A stretch of DNA of 64,000 nucleotides from the NCBI GenBank assembly GCA_024195585.1, contig SWBL01000043.1, positions 124,001 to 188,000 of the forward strand, given 5' to 3'. Shown here piece by piece: positions 34,865 through 44,871 of this stretch (within the stretch, counting starts at the first letter, position 1; every line of letters begins with the position of its first letter). The DNA comes from Aureobasidium sp. EXF-3400. Its lineage: Eukaryota; Ascomycota; Dothideomycetes; Dothideales; Saccotheciaceae. The position numbers and the translations under genes were made by a program. The notes beneath the pieces are model-generated. The model was not told where the DNA came from. It saw only the letters and a program-made list of their open reading frames with translations, and did not search any database.

Positions 34865-35633
34865 ATGAGGCTTAGAATTCCTAATCTTGTCTCGCAACCT
34901 AACGAAGTACCAGTCGTGGCAGAGACTGCTACTAGCGGTGATGTAGAGGTCACTGGCGCTTAAGAGATGGATGAGAAGAATGAGCCACGTACTCAAATCA
35001 CTAGCAAGCTAGAAGAGGATGGGATGTCTCTAGAAGTGCAACACGGAGTGCAGATCGCTTAAGCAATCAATTAAGTATGGTCTCGGGAGCATCTGATCGC
35101 TGCCTACGTTATCATCTGGGTCATCAACTTCATTCAGGGCTTTGGAAGCGGCATAACAGGTTGGCTCTCCAACCAGAATTCGCAGATAAATAGGCTGACC
35201 CATGTCTTTGCAGGCACACTGACCCCTTACGTAACGTCGTCGTTCCAGCAGCATAGTCTCATAGCGACTACAGGCATCATCTCAAGTTTGATTAGCGGTC
35301 TCTGGAAGCTCCCTTATGCTAAGATCCTTACGTCTGGGGTCGTCCTCAGGCTTCGCCTTAATGGTTGCGTCAACTGTGCTCGGGTTTGTCATGATGGCTG
35401 GTTGCAACAATGTTACAATCTACTGTGCTGCCCAAGTCTTCTATCAACTCGGCTACAGTGCTATCGACTTCCCTATCACTATCTTCGTTGCAGATACCAG
35501 CAGTCTGCGCAACAGAGCCTGGGTTGGTTTCCGATCTGAGTATGAAAGACTTGGTGATTTGAGCTGATAAATTCACAGTGGATTGCGTACACTGCATCTC
35601 CTTGGCTGATAAATACGTGGTGTTATGGACCAG
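34865..35633 (+). pseudogene. Siderophore-iron transporter (SIT/MirB-like MFS), front half, with RIP-like stops
   Basis: The ATG at 34865 starts MRLRIPNLVSQ. SIT signatures follow: AYVIIWVINFIQGFG, LTPYVTSSFQQHSL, WKLPYAKIL, a frame-shifted VWGRPQ, ALMVASTVLGFVMMAGC, YCAAQVFYQLGYSAIDF, IFVADTSSLRNRAW and WIAYTASPWLINTWCYGP. At least three TAA stops interrupt the first third (for example 35056-35070), each explicable as CAA to TAA. Two single-base deletions shift the frame near VWGRPQGF (about 35335-35355). Remnant introns can be traced (about 35163-35213 and 35523-35578). Homology stops dead at CCAG, 35630-35633, where an unrelated gene continues. The rest of this transporter is on the other strand at 7430-7777. 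Confidence 0.85.
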
Positions 35634-36669
35634 ATTCGACTACTTGGATAGACTACCTTCGGAGATTCGCGGCATGATCTTTGCATTCATAATGCAGAAC
35701 ACGATTCAGACGGACTTTCGCAAACCCCGATACAGATACAGTGGATCGCCGGAAATTGACATATCCGAAGTCAAGTCACATCTCCTCAGATCCCCTTGGG
35801 TCACGCTCAACAAACAGTGTTGCATCGAATATCTCAAAGTCTTCCTGAGGGGTATTGAATTGGAAGGACAAATCTCAATATCAGGAAAACGTACTCTAGG
35901 AAGCGAAATCACCGAGCTCAGCGACTGCCTGAAACTTATCAAGCATAGGCTGGAGGTTGCAGGTTGTTCACGAACTGGGGATGGAGCACTGTTTCCATAC
36001 ATCAAAGGCATTTCTCTTGGCTATCATTTCGGTCTCTCGATATTTGACCGCGGAGTCGGAAAGACAGAACGCCGCCACCGCTACTTTCCTGCGAAATATT
36101 GCTTTGTAAAGCCTGTGCAGCAGCTGAGGCGATAACACAAGCAGTACAACATTCCATCTGATAAGCTATCGATACCTGTCAACTATGGAGACCCTACTTG
36201 GACGATTCAGGCATTCGTCCATGAACAGGAAGGTTCCCAGTTTGACTTCCAAAAGCACCGATCCGTGGCTTTGTTATTTCCAGTCCAGGCTCGAATCCAG
36301 GTACACGACTACAATGCCTCAGTTACAGCCATCGATCGTGAGCTTGAAGTCCTGAAGAAAACTGTCGATAGAGCGATCAAGATGCTCCGCTCGGACTACT
36401 CTGATCCTCGGCACTTGAGTGATTTGGCGACTCTGGAGGCAATCATTGAGATAGGCATGATAATGCTGAGACGGTTCCACCTGGACATAATCGATGAGGT
36501 CACGAAGTTCTGGAAAGGCTTAGATGGCTGGTATGAGTTGGATGACATGTTCGATATTGCAGAATCTTGGGCCTTAGACTCAAGAAACGACGACCTTCTG
36601 GAGGAACCAACGACTTCTGCAGTGGTTGATCGGATAGGTCTCGATTTGAAACGCTTGAGGGGATATTGA
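35632..36669 (+). pseudogene. LPxEIR/AESW-family gene (copy 2) beheaded at the inversion breakpoint
   Basis: Family homology begins at RFDYLDRLPSEIRGMIF and runs to the stop at 36667-36669. Upstream codons in the same open frame (MDCVHCISLADK from 35578) are out-of-frame siderophore-transporter DNA, so the original start has been lost. One in-frame TAA at 36133-36135 replaces the conserved Tyr of the RRYH(K/E)xxNIPS motif. After it the frame is open again with NIPSDKLSIPV, FWKGLDGWYELDDMFDIAESW and an extra tail. Apart from the head and this stop the copy is whole, so inactivation looks recent. It is closest to the copy at 26715. Confidence 0.85.
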
Positions 36670-37918
36670 GGGTCCGAGTTGGAAGCAACTTCAGTTTCAC
36701 TTGACTGCTTTGCAGAACGTGGATGTTTCCGTGGTTGGTCGTCCTTTCCGGTTGCTGCATTTAGCTCATTCTTACTACTACTTGCTTTTCTCACGTAATA
36801 GCATAAAACAGGAAAGAGCGATGGACATGCACAACTTTTTTCCGGCTTTGGGATATGCACAGAGAGAACCCCTTCCATGGCGAACTTTTGGTACAAAGCT
36901 TTTATTCTCAGACTGAATTGTGCAAATTTACGATCGAACACACCAGAGTTAAGTATCAAAAGGCAGAGATTGTGTCACGACTAGCGAATGACTCTCAGTG
37001 GTAGCCATTCTTGATCTCGAAATCACTGTGCATTGTCATAGTTTCACTCTCCAAGTGTTGACTCGCGGCGAGAATCGAGCTGAGTATCGGAAAGTTGCCC
37101 GGTCTTAGTGACGCTGTCCGCATGCTCACTGAACCCTGGTACAACCTCTCCATGCGCTAAAGGCAGTCACAGTGTAGCTGTAGGAATGCACAATACTTTC
37201 TAAAAAATGTTGTCTCCACGAAGAGAACACTATTGAAGGTTGTCTCCATGGTCAGATTCATGTTGGAATTACAACTGTGCATTTCGACAGCTTATAATAA
37301 GCCTTGTACCTCGAAACTGAGAGAAGGTCATTAGTTGGAAGATCGTGACCGTCTTTATACCATCTGTCTTTATCTGATGCTCGGAATCACGCAAACAAAA
37401 AGTTGTTTTGCCTGCGCTTACAACTTCCTTTGCTGGCTTGATTCACTTCACACCAGCGTGTCATCTTACTCACACGTCCTCTCCGACATCCTCACTACTC
37501 AATACTTCACTCTCGAGGTCTCGGATCTATCAGCACCGCTCTCACCTGCACAGAAGCTCTTTTAAGCATCACCGCTTCTCAAGCCTTGCAGCGTTTACTG
37601 CTTTCACACACAACCACCCTCTGCCGCAGTTTATCTTCGAACTCGCTGCTTGAGAACGACTTCGCCGCTTTCACCAGACGCAATCTCAAGCAACTTTCTC
37701 AACTTCACCGACTCAAGCTGACATCTTCAAGCGCATTTGCTTCCGCTCACCAGCCACTTACCAATTCTATCTTGGCCATTGCAAAAGGGGTCACAATTTG
37801 GTGTCCTTTCTCAAACAGATGTGCGTGTCACCCAAGATCTGTTACATTTGGAAAGCCCCTGCTGACAGATCCAGCTGTTATCAAGACTGCATAGCATTCT
37901 CAGCTTTCTACATCCAGC
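36670..37918. other. Intergenic region between family copies 2 and 3
   Basis: 1.25 kb, AT-moderate, with a C/T-rich leader before 37919. A 102-codon frame at 37586-37894 in the leader has no recognisable content. Nothing else is supported. Confidence 0.55.
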
Positions 37919-38827
37919 ATGAACGAAGATGGTCTCGGCACTTTGGCCGTGTTGCCATGTGAAGTTCGCGACATGATTTTCGGCCATGTCGTCAGGGAGA
38001 TGATGCACAAACATCCATGGACTGGTAACTACCGGCCTTATCCGTTCTCTATTCGACGCGAATCCGCAACGCAGACCAGTTCCCAGTTTCGCCGAGAATT
38101 TCTGGAGGCTTACTTGAGGGAAGGCGATTTCTTCGAGCCCTGTTACAATGGAGAGTGGGCCCTCGATCTGTTTCTAAGTTTCATGCACCCTCTGGCCGAT
38201 ATTGCTACGCACATCAGACACATCGGCATCGCTGTGTATACTAACATGTTCGAACACTATGATTGGGATTGCTACTTCTCTCGACCCGGTACAGATCTAA
38301 CTGTGCAACGCGAGATCTCGAGACGTGCCGAGCAACTCTGGTGCTACCATGAGCATTATAACATTCCATCACACCGTCTATACATCGTCGTTGGTTACAA
38401 TCGGCCTTTGTCTCAGGAGTACGAGGACGAAGACGATCTGCTGGACTGCCTACACAATGACCTCTTTACTCTTCTCTGTTTCTTCCTCGCCGGTATCAAA
38501 GTATACATGGGCTGTAGAGAAACTTCTATAGCATTGCTCGACCGTCAGTGTCAGCATACGCAAGAAACGCTGTATGCAGAGATAGACAGTTTCCTCACTG
38601 ATCTCAGCGACGAAGCAACAGCAATCAAGGTGGAAAAGGAACCAGAACGGTGGCCTGTGCACGTAGCATTACTTCGCCAGGCCAGAGCAATGATCCCAAA
38701 ACTGATCTCCGATATGAGAGAGTGTCACATGGCTCTGATTGATAAGCTGATGGATTACTGGCAGGTGAAGAACGATATGGAGGAGTTCTGTTTAGGCGAC
38801 TTCTTTGCTCTGGCGGAGGCTTGGTAG
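37919..38827 (+). CDS. LPxEIR/AESW-family protein (copy 3), intact
   Basis: A single exon of 302 residues. The N-terminal motif LPCEVRDMIF is at residues 12-21. Downstream landmarks shared with the other copies are a middle YHEHYNIPSHRLYIVVGY and a C-terminal YWQVKNDMEEF...FFALAEAW that ends the protein. The N-terminal motif resembles the opening of fungal F-box and 2EXR-type proteins (LPxELRxxIW), so a protein-interaction role, possibly as a substrate adaptor, is conceivable but unproven. No signal peptide or membrane helix. The start is supported by matching the equivalent position in copy 4 (GLGTLAxLP). Confidence 0.75.
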   Translation: MNEDGLGTLAVLPCEVRDMIFGHVVREMMHKHPWTGNYRPYPFSIRRESATQTSSQFRREFLEAYLREGDFFEPCYNGEWALDLFLSFMHPLADIATHIRHIGIAVYTNMFEHYDWDCYFSRPGTDLTVQREISRRAEQLWCYHEHYNIPSHRLYIVVGYNRPLSQEYEDEDDLLDCLHNDLFTLLCFFLAGIKVYMGCRETSIALLDRQCQHTQETLYAEIDSFLTDLSDEATAIKVEKEPERWPVHVALLRQARAMIPKLISDMRECHMALIDKLMDYWQVKNDMEEFCLGDFFALAEAW

Positions 38828-39383
38828 ATATGGAGACAGAAGACTACAGATCCAGAAACAGCATTTTAAGTGATTAGCTCAAATCAATTAAGGCTTTCAA
38901 CCGTAGCTTCTTGTGACAGATCCGCGAGTCTTTTCTGTCCAGCATACACTATCAACTGTACAATCCTCCCTGCCACTCAGTTGATCTATGATGGAAACCA
39001 ATTTGCTCTCTTGTGACTTGAACAACTATGCTCTACAAACTGAATTCTTTCGGAAGGTGCAAGAAACGTCACCTGCCCAACCAGGTAGCTCATCCATCCG
39101 ACCCTTGAGCACAACACAACATGTGTGCATGGTTCTACATTCTCTCCGAGCATGTTCAATACCAAATATACTTCTGCCTTACCGCTCTCGACTGCACCTT
39201 CGTCATGTAATACTCCAGACCAGCCAATCTGGCAGAATGGCCACGTACCAGGAGTGACTCACTATTGCCTCACACGTGCTCAACAGTAACCACTCGTCCT
39301 TTCACGTCTCTATCAAAACCTTCTCTCTTTCTCACCCTTGACAACTCAACCACTCAAACATCACACAACAACATATAGTCGAC
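38828..39383. other. Intergenic region between family copies 3 and 4
   Basis: 556 bp with a C/T- and A-rich leader ahead of 39384. No gene or repeat seen. Confidence 0.6.
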
Positions 39384-40364
39384 ATGGAGAATCCTGGACT
39401 CGGCACTTTGGCAATATTGCCACGCGAAATCCGAGACATGATTTTCGATCTGCTCTTCTCGGACAACGACTGTCCATGTACAGGCCGCCTGATCTTCGAC
39501 ACTGTTTTCCCGATTCACGACTTGACTTGCAAACGCCATGTAGCCATCTCAGCAGATGTCAAGGAAGTGAAACGTGTGTTCAGCGAAAGACTTTCACCCA
39601 TGCTTCGTACGAAATGCAGTCGTCAATTCTACCGAGAATGTCTGGAATCATACCTTCGCAGCATCATCATCTTATTTGAAGAGCAGACTCAGGATATATC
39701 AGCAATAACTCATGCACTGCAGTCTTTGAACACAGTCGCTGGGATTGCTTCACATATGAGAAAACTCAGTGTGAGCTGCCACCTGAGGATCGCCTACAGA
39801 GATTGTCTAAGAACTTATTTCTCAATGAAAGAGTTTCTTATTGAGTTCGCTGAGACACTCAAGACACTGAAACGCTGCGAAGGACTGTTTGGCATTACGG
39901 CTAGTAAGCTGAGTATCGCGGTTTTCTTTGACGACATCATACTGTCCATATCTCCACACTCCTCGATCGGAGTGTCTGTTTACAGAAGTTCGGAGTTGAT
40001 AAGAACTAAGACTGATCTGCGCGCATGTCTGAAGCTACCCATCGAGATCGCTATGGGAGATAGAGCCAAATCGGTCCAGAACATGGAAACATGGTGCGGT
40101 GTAGTTGAGAAGCTCATGTACAAATGTTTGACCTTGACATCCGAAGATCCAGGGGTTCTCAGCAACCACTGGGCGAACAGTCATGTCCAAGAAGTTATCG
40201 CGAAAGTAAGGTCGATGATCAAACACACCTTGACTCGAGTGAAAGAGTTGCAACTTCTCTTTATCGATATAGCTATGCAATACTGGGAGGATGAAGATGA
40301 AGAAGAGCTCGAAAATGTTTGTCGCAGACTCAGATGGAAGGGAAAGCATGCCGACAATGGTTGA
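39384..40364 (+). CDS. LPxEIR/AESW-family protein (copy 4)
   Basis: A single exon of 326 residues. GLGTLAILPREIRDMIFD at residues 6-22 is nearly the same as in copy 3, indicating a tandem duplication. FYRECLESYLRS matches the (F)xxExLxxxLR position of its sisters. The middle part (ASKLSIAVFFDDI) is a diverged NIPSxxLSI region. The C-terminus has YWEDEDEEELENV where others have W...AESW, so the last motif has been lost or replaced by an acidic tail. Function unknown. Confidence 0.72.
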   Translation: MENPGLGTLAILPREIRDMIFDLLFSDNDCPCTGRLIFDTVFPIHDLTCKRHVAISADVKEVKRVFSERLSPMLRTKCSRQFYRECLESYLRSIIILFEEQTQDISAITHALQSLNTVAGIASHMRKLSVSCHLRIAYRDCLRTYFSMKEFLIEFAETLKTLKRCEGLFGITASKLSIAVFFDDIILSISPHSSIGVSVYRSSELIRTKTDLRACLKLPIEIAMGDRAKSVQNMETWCGVVEKLMYKCLTLTSEDPGVLSNHWANSHVQEVIAKVRSMIKHTLTRVKELQLLFIDIAMQYWEDEDEEELENVCRRLRWKGKHADNG

Positions 40365-40628
40365 GTAGCATCTCAAAGAGAATTCAAGTTTGCACTCATG
40401 TTGTTTGTTCCGTTCGTACGATGAATATTCACACACTGTCTTGATTGCTCTTTTTCTCCATTCTACCAAGCCTGCCAGCTCAACACTCTACATCTTGAGA
40501 AGCTAGATGAATCTTCCAGCTTCTTCGTACTGCATCTCTCACAACTGCTTTCTCGTTCCCAACAGCAAAGGATACCCTCGTCGTTCGCAATATGGCTGAC
40601 TGTCATACTCAACATCTGTTCACATCTC

Positions 40629-41591
40629 ATGGCAGATCAAATTGCAAGGAGCGACGCGATGGTAAGAACACAATCCCATCGCTGATATCCTAGTATCAAA
40701 CTAATCCTGAGATAGACCTCTCCTCCATCAGCTCCTCTCATCTCTCCTCTAACGCTTGAAAACACTACACTAGGCCTGGGATTGCTCGGTCGTCTTCCAG
40801 CCGAAGTCCGCAACATTATTTACAGCCACTGGGCAAATTCAATTCTCGACAAGTGTCAAAGTCCCTCTCTAAAAGGATGTCTTGTAACCAAGATATTGAG
40901 ACAGATCAATGCTTCTTCTCTTCGTCTTACCAGCAAAGCATTGTCGGCGGAATTGCGCAGTGCTTTCTTGAGAGAAATCAGATACCGTACTCTCGTGGAC
41001 ACGTGGAGTAGCGCAGGTCAACTCAGATATCTTCTGGATCTGATCAAGGCAGACTCAAACATTGAAGCTGGAATCAGTTCTGCGTTTGGAGATTCGGGAG
41101 TAGTCGTGGATGTCTCATGGTACCGTAACTCGCAGGAGTTTGATGCTCCATGGCCATGGCTCGTAGACGCTTTTATGAAGAGCATGCATATTCTCTGGAG
41201 ACTACACAAAAGACACGCAATCAAATCCTCCCAGCTCTTCATCATCATCAAATACGGAATCCCCATCGAGATCATCAGAACAGCATCTCCATACAACATG
41301 AGATACTTTCCCGATCTGGAGGCTTGTCACAACTTCGATTCCTGGACGATTAAGATATATGTCACAAACACTGCAACTTCGATGAGCGATCTCCAAGTTT
41401 TCATCGATCGGGCTGGAGAACAACTTGCTGGTTGGACAAGTCAACATCCCAGGGGACTGTTAGTGGATTCTTCTCTCATGGCGGAATACCGTAGAAGGAT
41501 TGCTGTTATGATCAAGCCACGTCACAAATCCATCAGCGAGTTTGTGGTCGGTACCTGGAAGCAAATGGAGGATTTCGAAGCATTCAGGTAG
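40629..41591 (+). CDS. LPxEIR-family protein (copy 5)
   Basis: Exons 40629-40661 and 40716-41591 (54-bp intron GTAAGA...GATAG with CTAAT branch) give 302 residues. The spliced start reads MADQIARSDAM then TSPPSAPL, so the N-terminal motif LPAEVRNIIY falls at residues 38-47. Without the intron no ATG lies in frame near the motif, which is why I chose this model. ELRSAFLREI and SSQLFIIIKYGIP correspond to sister regions. The C-terminal FVVGTWKQMEDFEAFR is cut short compared with the AESW ending. It is the most diverged member. Function unknown. Confidence 0.68.
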
Positions 41592-42167
41592 AGCTGCGAC
41601 TCCTCTTCGATGTTTCCTTAGATTTCTCGCTATTGCATTTTCCATCGAGTGGAGAGCAGGTGGTCCAGATGCTTGTGCATCATCTTCAACCTGGTTTACA
41701 TCAACTTCAACGTCCGAATAACAAACCTAAAATCCGTTCTGTAATCCGTCTCCTTGCATCAAATGGTAAACAGTTTTAATCCCTGTAGTCAAGCACAATT
41801 GAAGTTGTGCTCATCACTCGCACCCGCTTGGTAGAGCTTTCAAGTGTTTGACGGAAGAGAAAGAACAATCTCAATCTCAAACGCGTCTCTCCGTTCGTTT
41901 TGCAAGTGCCTGGTTGTGTTCTGTTTACTTTAGTTGACAACACTTTCGCTTCTCCCATCTCGTTGCTTCCGGAAGGATCTTCCCAATTTCACTGGCGCCG
42001 CTGGTGTTGCTTACGCTGCTTCAAACATCCAAGGCCGCTCACGCCCTTCTCACCTTCACCACTCCTTCCATTGTGAGCGCTCGCAATCAGAACGCCACAG
42101 CAACTCATCAATTCGCACCAAAGCGCAGACCAGACCAAGCAGACAGACTCTCACAAAAGCCTCCAAA
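41592..42167. other. Intergenic region between family copies 5 and 6
   Basis: 576 bp. The right half is a C/A-rich leader before the ATG at 42168. Nothing else supported. Confidence 0.6.
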
Positions 42168-43264
42168 ATGAAGAAGGTTGGTGATCTTTACAGACCTCCA
42201 TTCTGTTCGATCTGTACATGCTGACTTTTGCATAGCGTCAAAAGAAGTCAAAGGGCCCCATCGTGCCACCATCCAAGCCAGTCGACTTCACCGCCCCCTC
42301 TGGAAATGGTCTCGGCGATCTTGGACGTTTCCCTAGGGAGATCAGAAACATGATCTACAGCTCACTCGTGCCTCAAGTGATGCCGCACGCCTTCGAACAC
42401 AAGATAATCGACCGCTTTGCTGTGCGCAAGCTAGTCAACGCTCCGATCCTAGCTACAAGCAAGCAGCTTTGTGTCGAGTTCCTTGAGGTCTTTATCAGAG
42501 AGGTACACTTGGAAGAGGATGATGATAACAATGAGGATCCGACACCGGAGGATGACGATCTGGATGAGGGCTCGAGATACAAACCTGAGCGACCACCCAA
42601 CTGCCTCGAAAGACTTCTGGCATTTGTTGAAGCACGCATCGACTTTGCCTTTTCCACCAAAAGAGTTGGAATTGTTATCAACACGGTCTACCTCTGTTCA
42701 GATATGATGAAGCACATTGAGGAGACTGGTGAAGGCGACGTTCACAGGCTACCACAACCATTGCGGCGCTTATGGGACATCCACGAAAAGTATGGTATTC
42801 CGTCTGACCAAATCTACATCAAGATCGACTACTGGGAACCGAGTTGGTATCTCAGGTGCGGAGCAAACTACAGAACGCGTTCCACCTCTCTTCCTCGCAA
42901 TTTCTGGGACCACGAGTTTGAACATATCTCGGCAGTTGTCACACTGTCTAATGAGGAAGCCTCTATCCGAGCATATGGTGACATGAAGAAAAAGCTGAGA
43001 GACCAGCTTACAGCCTACAAAGCCATAAAGCTGCACCAGTTTCGGGACATTTGCTCTTCCAAGAAAGAGCATGTAACCATGGACGAAACGCTGAACGAGA
43101 CTCTCTATCATTTCTATTATGAGAGACCCTGCCCAGCAATGTTCGAATTCCACATCGACATGGGCAAGACGGCCATTGGCATGTGGAAAGCTAAAGAAGA
43201 GCAGTACAGCGTCTGGCATCTCTTCGACCTTGCTGAGTCATGGCTCGAGGTGAAGAACGAATGA
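42168..43264 (+). CDS. LPxEIR/AESW-family protein (copy 6)
   Basis: A nine-base first exon (42168-42176, MKK) joined over a 59-bp intron to 42236-43264 gives 345 residues. It begins with a basic patch MKKRQKKSKG. FPREIRNMIY is at residues 35-44, and LCVEFLEVFIREVHLE matches sister helices. An acidic insert (EDDDNNEDPTPEDDD) follows, then YGIPSDQIYIKIDYWEP. The end is MWKAKEEQYSVWHLFDLAESWLEVKNE, with the AESW motif present. The start could also be an internal codon, but the intron has good GT-AG borders and phase. No catalytic motif is seen. Confidence 0.72.
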
Positions 43265-43964
43265 GGAAAGAAAGATGATGCAGGGCCTTCAGCATGTCAT
43301 CAGCAGAACTCAATACACCACTCCCCTATTCCTCCATGTCCGGACTTGGTTTCTCATTCCTGCACAGGCAATCATTAAGCATGCGCTGGTCACGCGAGCC
43401 ATGCACTGGATGTTGAAGGATTAAGAACGTGAATCGATTGTTGAGATATGGTCTGCAAGTAGCATCGACCGTGTGAGATGGACGACCATGTCACAAGCTA
43501 TTTTAACCGAGGTTCAGGCGTCAACAAGCTTTTGGCGGGCTCACAAAGTGGACACTCCTGCCAACCACTCACTTTCGATCTCTGAGACAACCCGCCGACA
43601 TTGGAGAATACATAGAACATACAAGTATTCAACTGCACAGTCATGCAATTCATGGTGGACCTGTTCAAGTCTCATTCTAGCTGTTCTCTGAGGCCTGGAC
43701 ATGTCCCGCGGAGGCGATCGTTGAGTAGTCCAAGCTTCTTGCAGAAATCCCTTCTTGTTGAAAATACGAAGCTAAATGGGAAACTGCATGTGTAGTGACT
43801 CGTGCGGCATGCAATGAAGCGTCATAACGACAATAGAGATGGGCTATTTTGAGAGGCGGGTACCGGCAACGATGATCATCACGGCCAAGATAATATAAAG
43901 AGTGTGCTTTCCAAATGTTCTCTGCTGATTACTTCTCTCCTGTTCAACAGTCAAGCAACAAATC
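43265..43964. other. Intergenic region and promoter of the secreted-protein gene
   Basis: 700 bp. A TATAAA lies at 43894-43899, 66 bp before the start codon. No coding frame worth calling. Confidence 0.6.
43894..43899 (+). promoter_or_regulatory. TATA element for the secreted-protein gene
   Basis: TATAAA sits in an AT-rich patch 66 bp upstream of the ATG at 43965, a plausible spacing with a short leader. Confidence 0.5.
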
Positions 43965-44747
43965 ATGAAGACTTTTACCCTGGCTGGCCTGTTGGCTGCT
44001 CCTCTTACAGCCGTGGCAGCACCTGCCTGGACCATGTACGCTTACAACGAGAGCGTGCCTGAGATCCATGGCAAGCCCATCAATGCCGACAGTGGCTTCT
44101 TCTGGATCAATAAGGATGCTGCGGCCGTCTGCCCTGACTACGACCCCGATTGCCCTGCCTCGAACACCACAATCGTATCAGGACCAGTCTACGGCAGTGG
44201 GTCAGCTGCCGCGAATTCATACTGGTTCATGGGCATCCTCCAACAAGGTGGTCAACAAGTGTCACCTGCGGGTCTCGACGACACGTTTGGTGGTCTGTCA
44301 CTCAAGTACGCTGCTGTAGGTGCTGCAGAGAGAGGCATCGGTGTCTGGGACGTTTCTCGCAACACAGGAACCAGTATGATTCTCGACAACACGACTGTCG
44401 GAACTTTGGGCGCCCCTACCATTCGCACCAAGTACGAGACTCGCAAGTACACATGGATGGCTTGCCCAGACCCTCTTCCTTTCCCAGCTCCCGACTCTTA
44501 TGCTCAAGTCAATCTGAGCCAGCCACTCAAGATCTACGACATTACCGTTGGGGATGGAGATAGATATCCCTACTGCGTTCGTCTTGAGATCACGCTCAAG
44601 CCCACCAGTCTGGCTGCACCCCAATACTACTTCTGCAATGGGTGTCAGAACCGATGCGACGCTATTTACGGTGCCAGCCAGTGCGCTGCCGAAGGGGCCG
44701 CTTGTCTCGAGCCCTACTGTGGTCCTTACACCACAGATACCAAGTGA
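43965..44747 (+). CDS. Secreted cell-wall-type protein, PhiA/IgE-binding-like
   Basis: A single exon of 260 residues. A clear signal peptide (MKTFTLAGLLAAPLTAVAA, cleavage near residue 19) is followed by GKPINADSGFFWINKD. This resembles the INA.GG.FWIGKD opening of fungal PhiA and IgE-binding-type secreted wall proteins. The GGQQV stretch around residue 95 also fits. The C-terminus has a Cys-rich cluster (FCNGCQNRCD, CAAEGAACLEPYC) not typical of PhiA. Several N-glycosylation sites (NTT, NES, NLS) are visible. It is probably exported to the wall or medium; the exact role is unknown. The family resemblance is my reading of short motifs and is moderate only. Confidence 0.7.
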   Translation: MKTFTLAGLLAAPLTAVAAPAWTMYAYNESVPEIHGKPINADSGFFWINKDAAAVCPDYDPDCPASNTTIVSGPVYGSGSAAANSYWFMGILQQGGQQVSPAGLDDTFGGLSLKYAAVGAAERGIGVWDVSRNTGTSMILDNTTVGTLGAPTIRTKYETRKYTWMACPDPLPFPAPDSYAQVNLSQPLKIYDITVGDGDRYPYCVRLEITLKPTSLAAPQYYFCNGCQNRCDAIYGASQCAAEGAACLEPYCGPYTTDTK

Positions 44748-44871
44748 GACAATATCACTACATAATTTACGTGTCAAAGAGGGCAATCATTGGAATCGTA
44801 CTCACATTCAATCATACTCAATCCGTGACTAAATAAGAGACTCTTCGGGCTCCTCAATGCGATGTATCTAA

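Noticed and set aside
7430..35633. Two independent transporter insertions instead of an inversion
   Set aside because: The halves abut at the same residue without overlap, are in the orientation an inversion requires, and the reciprocal family-gene junction occupies the same two points.
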